NCBI GenBank assembly: GCA_019828595.1
Contig: JAHQRK010000004.1
Span: 3,906,001-3,970,000 of the forward strand
DNA: 64,000 bases
Origin: Aphanomyces cochlioides
Lineage: Eukaryota > Oomycota > Saprolegniomycetes > Saprolegniales > Verrucalvaceae
Reading direction: 5' to 3'
The notes under the pieces: generated by a model
Seen by the model: the letters and a program-made list of their open reading frames with translations, nothing else
Told to the model about the DNA's origin: nothing
Databases searched by the model: none
Shown: in pieces, positions 57,034 through 64,000 of the stretch
How positions within the stretch are numbered: position 1 is the stretch's first letter
Layout: every line of letters begins with the position of its first letter
Made by a program: the position numbers and the translations under genes

Positions 57034-57199
57034 TAAATAGTAATGACCGTCATTAATCACTCTTGAGTGAATAATATTGGTGCTTGTGAGATTTGAACTC
57101 AAGAAGTTTTACCTCTTGAAACTTGATTTCTGTTGTATCAGTTGATACAGTGCAATGTTGACACTTGACACGTCGAATCTTGGACTTGGGTGAGGGTCA

Positions 57200-58216
57200 T
57201 CATGTTTCGTGACAAGGTGACTGGTCTTGGGTGTTGTAGACATGGGACAGAAGTGTCTGTTCTTCGTCATCAGATGGCTGTGGAATAATCTTGGACGGGG
57301 CCATCATCTGGAGAACTCCCAAATGTTGGCTTGACTCATCTTGGACGGGACCAGTGCCATAGGAAATATCCACATGTTGGTTGGACTCATCTTGGACGGA
57401 GCAGATTTCTTGTCTCAATGGCGCGTCATTGTCGGAACATGGGTGCGCTGTGTCCAAATGTTTCTTCGGCCACATCTTGTATCTTGATTTTTGTATAGGG
57501 CGTCTTGGAGTCCACTCGTTGGGTAGTGTGAAATTCTTGAGGATGAGATTGGAGAACTTCCTTGTGGATTTAATGGCTGCGGGTTCATTTTCCGATTTGC
57601 CTGCTGCCCAACACACCGTCAGGCTGCCTCTCCGTTGCCTCGCTTTGGTTGCTTGCCTCTCGTTTGCGTTCCTTCTCGTCCGTGGTTTGGCCTTGCTTGT
57701 CCGACGTTGTTCCCTCTGCCTTGAAGCTCGACCTGCCTCGTTGTGTTCCTGCTTTGCGCCACACTTGTTGCTGCGTCTCTCGTGTTCTCCTGTCTCGCTG
57801 TTCGATCGTCGTTGTTGCCGTCGCTGTCGTCTCTGCCGTGTGGCTGCTCGCTTGTCTCTGTCTTGGCCGTGTCGCTGTCTCTGTCGTGTCTGCCGTGTGG
57901 CTGCTCGCTTGTCTCTGTCTTGGCCGTGTCGCTGTCTCTGTCGTGTCTGCTGTGTGATTGCTCGCTTGTATCTGTTGTGGCCGTGTCGCTGTCTCTGTCG
58001 TCTCTGCCGTGTGGCTGCTCGCTTGTCTCTGTCTTGGCCGTGTCGCTGTCTCTGTCGTGTGATTGCTCGCTTATCTCTGTCTTGGCCGTGTCGCTGTCTC
58101 TGTCGTGTCTGCCGTGTGACTGCTCGCTTGTCTCTGTTGTGGCCGTGTCGCTGTCGCTGTCGTGTCTGCCGTGTGGCTGCTCGCTTGTCTCTGTTTTGGC
58201 CGTGTCGCTGTCGCTG
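57200..58216 (-). CDS. Family C ORF, C-terminal 338 codons, repeat protein of unknown function
   Basis: Continuous minus-strand frame with no ATG at its head, so it is the end of a longer protein. The first ~125 residues are 19-residue repeats of the type TRQRQRHGQDRDKRAA, very rich in Arg, Gln and Asp/Lys. A basic region follows, then a unique C-terminus with two related segments (VQDESNQH and VQDESSQH) and an acidic patch (SDDEE). A TGA at 58217-58219 interrupts the frame inside the repeats, where other repeats have CGA, so it looks like a point mutation. I recognise no domain. The basic repeats could bind RNA or DNA (inference). Confidence 0.6.
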   Translation of the reverse strand, partial: QRQRHGQNRDKRAATRQTRQRQRHGHNRDKRAVTRQTRQRQRHGQDRDKRAITRQRQRHGQDRDKRAATRQRRQRQRHGHNRYKRAITQQTRQRQRHGQDRDKRAATRQTRQRQRHGQDRDKRAATRQRRQRRQQRRSNSETGEHERRSNKCGAKQEHNEAGRASRQREQRRTSKAKPRTRRNANERQATKARQRRGSLTVCWAAGKSENEPAAIKSTRKFSNLILKNFTLPNEWTPRRPIQKSRYKMWPKKHLDTAHPCSDNDAPLRQEICSVQDESNQHVDISYGTGPVQDESSQHLGVLQMMAPSKIIPQPSDDEEQTLLSHVYNTQDQSPCHET

Positions 58217-58300
58217 TCATCTCTGCCGTGTGGCTGCTCGCTTGTCTCTGTTTTGGCCGTGTCGCTGTCGCTGTCGTCTCTGCCGTGTGGCTGCTCGCTT
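57821..58300. repeat. 57-bp minisatellite, about nine copies
   Basis: Repeats marked by GCTGCTCGCTTGTCTCTG, with a spacing of 57 bp (one unit shortened to about 48). A multiple of three, so the minus-strand reading frame is kept. Plus-strand frames are open as well, but only because the unit contains no stops. Confidence 0.88.
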
Positions 58301-58348
<48 letters not shown>

Positions 58349-58373
58349 ACTGGTTCGATCCCGGTTCGTGGCA
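58301..58373 (+). tRNA. tRNA-Phe(GAA): tRNA-Phe (GAA)
   Basis: Canonical sequence; 5' flank is the end of C1, after three stacked insertions. Confidence 0.98.
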
Positions 58374-59424
58374 TTGTTTTCACCACCACGCCTGCTTTTT
58401 CATTCACAACATCGCACCCTTCTTTTACACCACGGAGCGCACTTACACGCGCACACACTAACACATTGGACTTGTCCATTTCATTCACAACTCACACACC
58501 AACATAACCATGGACTGCACCTTTTACACTGCCATTCAAATTGCAAAGACAAAACACAGCATCCACGCACAGAATGCGATGCCATACATTCCTCCAAAGT
58601 CTCACGCCCAAGCTTGTCTCGCTCCTCTCTCAACGATCGAATGAAGCACAACTCATTCTCATGTCTTACTCTCGACAGCACACACAACCAAAATGGCGTC
58701 TAAGCAAGACGTTGATGTTTTCAGCGACAATACACATTACAAGGCGATGGCTTCCTTCAGGACAGCACACACTTAACAATCATACGCGGAGGAGTTCCAT
58801 CATGTAGAGGCCATGCATCATATGCTGGACGTCGTATCGTGTTCTCTTCAAAGAGCTATGAATAGAAAGAACGACCCATCCAATGCATGTGAAAGTTGCA
58901 CGTAATGTGGAGCAAGCATACGTTGTCCACACTGATTCAAGTTCGACGAGGAGAATACTCTATGCTCCAAAAAGTGCTCTTTTGACGACTTCTCGAGGCG
59001 AGGGACAATGACCCTCGATTTCTGTCAATATTCCGATCTCATTCGAATCCCTCCTGTGGATAGTTCTTTCAACCACACATCGTTTGCTTTCTGAGCTACA
59101 AGACTCTAGATATTACTGTAGGATGAGTTTTTATGTCATTGCTTTAAAGTATATGTCATAGCATGGGAATCGCCAGAAGAAAGGACCATGACGTGGTTAG
59201 CGAAGCATGGGCAGACGAGTGTATTCCCTGTGATGTGGAAATGAAACGGGATACTTTGTAGTATGGGATGTCAGTTAGTTGACAATGGTGTGTTTGAGTG
59301 TGCGTGTTGTTGCATAAGCTGAAGGAGGTAGTGTTCAGGGTGTATGGGAGGTGTTGTCAGGTGTGTGTATGTGTGTGGAAGAGGACGTGCGAGTGTGTGT
59401 GCATGGTCCTATGGAAGCATATAC

Positions 59425-59472
<48 letters not shown>

Positions 59473-59497
59473 ACTGGTTCGATCCCGGTTCGTGGCA
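59425..59497 (+). tRNA. tRNA-Phe(GAA): tRNA-Phe (GAA)
   Basis: Canonical sequence, native flanks. Confidence 0.98.
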
Positions 59498-60548
59498 TTG
59501 TTTTCACCACCACGCCTGCTTTTTCATTCACAACATCGCACCCTTCTTTTACACCACGGAGCGCACTTACACGCGCACACACTAACACATTGGACTTGTC
59601 CATTTCATTCACAACTCACACACCAACATAACCATGGACTGCACCTTTTACACTGCCATTCAAATTGCAAAGACAAAACACAGCATCCACGCACAGAATG
59701 CGATGCCATACATTCCTCCAAAGTCTCACGCCCAAGCTTGTCTCGCTCCTCTCTCAACGATCGAATGAAGCACAACTCATTCTCATGTCTTACTCTCGAC
59801 AGCACACACAACCAAAATGGCGTCTAAGCAAGACGTTGATGTTTTCAGCGACAATACACATTACAAGGCGATGGCTTCCTTCAGGACAGCACACACTTAA
59901 CAATCATACGCGGAGGAGTTCCATCATGTAGAGGCCATGCATCATATGCTGGACGTCGTATCGTGTTCTCTTCAAAGAGCTATGAATAGAAAGAACGACC
60001 CATCCAATGCATGTGAAAGTTGCACGTAATGTGGAGCAAGCATACGTTGTCCACACTGATTCAAGTTCGACGAGGAGAATACTCTATGCTCCAAAAAGTG
60101 CTCTTTTGACGACTTCTCGAGGCGAGGGACAATGACCCTCGATTTCTGTCAATATTCCGATCTCATTCGAATCCCTCCTGTGGATAGTTCTTTCAACCAC
60201 ACATCGTTTGCTTTCTGAGCTACAAGACTCTAGATATTACTGTAGGATGAGTTTTTATGTCATTGCTTTAAAGTATATGTCATAGCATGGGAATCGCCAG
60301 AAGAAAGGACCATGACGTGGTTAGCGAAGCATGGGCAGACGAGTGTATTCCCTGTGATGTGGAAATGAAACGGGATACTTTGTAGTATGGGATGTCAGTT
60401 AGTTGACAATGGTGTGTTTGAGTGTGCGTGTTGTTGCATAAGCTGAAGGAGGTAGTGTTCAGGGTGTATGGGAGGTGTTGTCAGGTGTGTGTATGTGTGT
60501 GGAAGAGGACGTGCGAGTGTGTGTGCATGGTCCTATGGAAGCATATAC

Positions 60549-60596
<48 letters not shown>

Positions 60597-60621
60597 ACTG
60601 GTTCGATCCCGGTTCGTGGCA
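60549..60621 (+). tRNA. tRNA-Phe(GAA): tRNA-Phe (GAA)
   Basis: Canonical sequence, native flanks. Confidence 0.98.
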
Positions 60622-61672
60622 TTGTTTTCACCACCACGCCTGCTTTTTCATTCACAACATCGCACCCTTCTTTTACACCACGGAGCGCACTTACACGCGC
60701 ACACACTAACACATTGGACTTGTCCATTTCATTCACAACTCACACACCAACATAACCATGGACTGCACCTTTTACACTGCCATTCAAATTGCAAAGACAA
60801 AACACAGCATCCACGCACAGAATGCGATGCCATACATTCCTCCAAAGTCTCACGCCCAAGCTTGTCTCGCTCCTCTCTCAACGATCGAATGAAGCACAAC
60901 TCATTCTCATGTCTTACTCTCGACAGCACACACAACCAAAATGGCGTCTAAGCAAGACGTTGATGTTTTCAGCGACAATACACATTACAAGGCGATGGCT
61001 TCCTTCAGGACAGCACACACTTAACAATCATACGCGGAGGAGTTCCATCATGTAGAGGCCATGCATCATATGCTGGACGTCGTATCGTGTTCTCTTCAAA
61101 GAGCTATGAATAGAAAGAACGACCCATCCAATGCATGTGAAAGTTGCACGTAATGTGGAGCAAGCATACGTTGTCCACACTGATTCAAGTTCGACGAGGA
61201 GAATACTCTATGCTCCAAAAAGTGCTCTTTTGACGACTTCTCGAGGCGAGGGACAATGACCCTCGATTTCTGTCAATATTCCGATCTCATTCGAATCCCT
61301 CCTGTGGATAGTTCTTTCAACCACACATCGTTTGCTTTCTGAGCTACAAGACTCTAGATATTACTGTAGGATGAGTTTTTATGTCATTGCTTTAAAGTAT
61401 ATGTCATAGCATGGGAATCGCCAGAAGAAAGGACCATGACGTGGTTAGCGAAGCATGGGCAGACGAGTGTATTCCCTGTGATGTGGAAATGAAACGGGAT
61501 ACTTTGTAGTATGGGATGTCAGTTAGTTGACAATGGTGTGTTTGAGTGTGCGTGTTGTTGCATAAGCTGAAGGAGGTAGTGTTCAGGGTGTATGGGAGGT
61601 GTTGTCAGGTGTGTGTATGTGTGTGGAAGAGGACGTGCGAGTGTGTGTGCATGGTCCTATGGAAGCATATAC

Positions 61673-61720
<48 letters not shown>

Positions 61721-61745
61721 ACTGGTTCGATCCCGGTTCGTGGCA
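61673..61745 (+). tRNA. tRNA-Phe(GAA): tRNA-Phe (GAA)
   Basis: Canonical sequence, native flanks. Confidence 0.98.
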
Positions 61746-62796
61746 TTGTTTTCACCACCACGCCTGCTTTTTCATTCACAACATCGCACCCTTCTTTTAC
61801 ACCACGGAGCGCACTTACACGCGCACACACTAACACATTGGACTTGTCCATTTCATTCACAACTCACACACCAACATAACCATGGACTGCACCTTTTACA
61901 CTGCCATTCAAATTGCAAAGACAAAACACAGCATCCACGCACAGAATGCGATGCCATACATTCCTCCAAAGTCTCACGCCCAAGCTTGTCTCGCTCCTCT
62001 CTCAACGATCGAATGAAGCACAACTCATTCTCATGTCTTACTCTCGACAGCACACACAACCAAAATGGCGTCTAAGCAAGACGTTGATGTTTTCAGCGAC
62101 AATACACATTACAAGGCGATGGCTTCCTTCAGGACAGCACACACTTAACAATCATACGCGGAGGAGTTCCATCATGTAGAGGCCATGCATCATATGCTGG
62201 ACGTCGTATCGTGTTCTCTTCAAAGAGCTATGAATAGAAAGAACGACCCATCCAATGCATGTGAAAGTTGCACGTAATGTGGAGCAAGCATACGTTGTCC
62301 ACACTGATTCAAGTTCGACGAGGAGAATACTCTATGCTCCAAAAAGTGCTCTTTTGACGACTTCTCGAGGCGAGGGACAATGACCCTCGATTTCTGTCAA
62401 TATTCCGATCTCATTCGAATCCCTCCTGTGGATAGTTCTTTCAACCACACATCGTTTGCTTTCTGAGCTACAAGACTCTAGATATTACTGTAGGATGAGT
62501 TTTTATGTCATTGCTTTAAAGTATATGTCATAGCATGGGAATCGCCAGAAGAAAGGACCATGACGTGGTTAGCGAAGCATGGGCAGACGAGTGTATTCCC
62601 TGTGATGTGGAAATGAAACGGGATACTTTGTAGTATGGGATGTCAGTTAGTTGACAATGGTGTGTTTGAGTGTGCGTGTTGTTGCATAAGCTGAAGGAGG
62701 TAGTGTTCAGGGTGTATGGGAGGTGTTGTCAGGTGTGTGTATGTGTGTGGAAGAGGACGTGCGAGTGTGTGTGCATGGTCCTATGGAAGCATATAC

Positions 62797-62844
<48 letters not shown>

Positions 62845-62869
62845 ACTGGTTCGATCCCGGTTCGTGGCA
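62797..62869 (+). tRNA. tRNA-Phe(GAA): tRNA-Phe (GAA)
   Basis: Canonical sequence, native flanks. Confidence 0.98.
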
Positions 62870-63920
62870 TTGTTTTCACCACCACGCCTGCTTTTTCATT
62901 CACAACATCGCACCCTTCTTTTACACCACGGAGCGCACTTACACGCGCACACACTAACACATTGGACTTGTCCATTTCATTCACAACTCACACACCAACA
63001 TAACCATGGACTGCACCTTTTACACTGCCATTCAAATTGCAAAGACAAAACACAGCATCCACGCACAGAATGCGATGCCATACATTCCTCCAAAGTCTCA
63101 CGCCCAAGCTTGTCTCGCTCCTCTCTCAACGATCGAATGAAGCACAACTCATTCTCATGTCTTACTCTCGACAGCACACACAACCAAAATGGCGTCTAAG
63201 CAAGACGTTGATGTTTTCAGCGACAATACACATTACAAGGCGATGGCTTCCTTCAGGACAGCACACACTTAACAATCATACGCGGAGGAGTTCCATCATG
63301 TAGAGGCCATGCATCATATGCTGGACGTCGTATCGTGTTCTCTTCAAAGAGCTATGAATAGAAAGAACGACCCATCCAATGCATGTGAAAGTTGCACGTA
63401 ATGTGGAGCAAGCATACGTTGTCCACACTGATTCAAGTTCGACGAGGAGAATACTCTATGCTCCAAAAAGTGCTCTTTTGACGACTTCTCGAGGCGAGGG
63501 ACAATGACCCTCGATTTCTGTCAATATTCCGATCTCATTCGAATCCCTCCTGTGGATAGTTCTTTCAACCACACATCGTTTGCTTTCTGAGCTACAAGAC
63601 TCTAGATATTACTGTAGGATGAGTTTTTATGTCATTGCTTTAAAGTATATGTCATAGCATGGGAATCGCCAGAAGAAAGGACCATGACGTGGTTAGCGAA
63701 GCATGGGCAGACGAGTGTATTCCCTGTGATGTGGAAATGAAACGGGATACTTTGTAGTATGGGATGTCAGTTAGTTGACAATGGTGTGTTTGAGTGTGCG
63801 TGTTGTTGCATAAGCTGAAGGAGGTAGTGTTCAGGGTGTATGGGAGGTGTTGTCAGGTGTGTGTATGTGTGTGGAAGAGGACGTGCGAGTGTGTGTGCAT
63901 GGTCCTATGGAAGCATATAC

Positions 63921-63968
<48 letters not shown>

Positions 63969-63993
63969 ACTGGTTCGATCCCGGTTCGTGGCA
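63921..63993 (+). tRNA. tRNA-Phe(GAA): tRNA-Phe (GAA)
   Basis: Canonical sequence; the window ends 7 nt later, within its T4 terminator. Confidence 0.97.
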
Positions 63994-64000
63994 TTGTTTT

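Larger units (their letters stand above)
56999..58300 (-). mobile_element. C1: third family of tRNA-targeted element, 1,302 bp, probably 5'-truncated
   Basis: It enters at the same A14/G15 point after stub 56985-56998, in the same orientation and next to tRNA 58301, but its sequence is unrelated to A or B. In sense order: a 57-bp-period minisatellite that is also coding, a unique ORF end (stop at 57200), and a ~200-nt 3' UTR with three inverted repeats and the terminal bases GATTGTACAC. There is no RT in this copy, so its class (LINE or non-autonomous) is inferred from junctions only. Confidence 0.85.
58301..64000 (+). repeat. tRNA-Phe array block, five units plus the start of a sixth
   Basis: Units start at 58301, 59425, 60549, 61673, 62797 and 63921, all at 1,124-bp spacing. 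No insertion is seen to the window end. Confidence 0.96.

Noticed and set aside
57381..58507. Plus-strand 309- and 254-codon Cys/Arg- or Leu/Ser-rich frames across the minisatellite
   Set aside because: Open only because the 57-bp unit lacks stops. They are antisense to element C, and one runs into the tRNA.

Overview
This 64 kb window is a eukaryotic multicopy RNA-gene array that non-LTR retrotransposons colonise. Its backbone is a tandem repeat of about 1,124 bp. Each unit holds one 73-nt nuclear-type tRNA-Phe gene (anticodon GAA, no intron, no encoded CCA, T4 terminator just downstream) and about 1,050 bp of homogenised spacer. I count 26 tRNA-Phe copies, all on the + strand. Twenty-three are identical; one has a 1-nt T-arm deletion (25237), one a C13-to-A change (43803), and one is interrupted by a poly(T)/poly(A) insert (49448). 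The Pol III-type tRNA genes and LINE-type ORFs show a eukaryote. A protist such as a saprolegnialean oomycete is my best guess, but it is an inference that was not tested.

Everything that is not array unit is retrotransposon. Sixteen element copies of three families (A: nine, B: six, C: one) lie antisense to the tRNA genes. All are inserted at the same phosphodiester bond, between tRNA nucleotides A14 and G15. Every insertion leaves a 14-bp stub (GCCGCGATAGCTCA, tRNA nt 1-14) at the element's 3' end and an entire tRNA-Phe, or another stub plus element, at its 5' end. Insertion therefore duplicates exactly the first 14 nt of the tRNA and rebuilds the gene. Because the intact gene is regenerated beside the new element, later elements can land again in the same place. 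This explains the stacks A1-A2, A3-A4, A5-A6, A7-B1, B4-B5 and A9-B6-C.

Layout. 1-13798: three copies (the first partial) of a 4.70-kb higher-order repeat made of one array unit plus two stacked, truncated A elements. 13799-21865: a 4.5-kb A element stacked on a 3.5-kb B element. 21866-26359: four array units. 26360-33687: one apparently near-complete 7.3-kb A element. It has an intact 1,384-aa ORF2 (APE endonuclease, reverse transcriptase, CCHC-type finger) and an ORF1 region split over three overlapping frames. 33688-44926: ten clean array units. 44927-49447: a 4.5-kb B element with two frameshifts in its RT. 49448-58300: single units alternating with truncated B, A and C elements, including a three-deep stack. 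58301-64000: five units plus the start of a sixth.

Family B carries, downstream of its RT ORF, an extra ORF encoding a chromodomain-like module followed by a Cys-His-Asp protease-like domain. I know of no described non-LTR element with this arrangement. Families A and B share a 3'-UTR layout of conserved blocks plus a covarying hairpin; family C has a different hairpin in the same place. None has a poly(A) tail. Family C ends in an Arg/Gln-rich 19-residue repeat protein of unknown function. No other cellular gene is visible.
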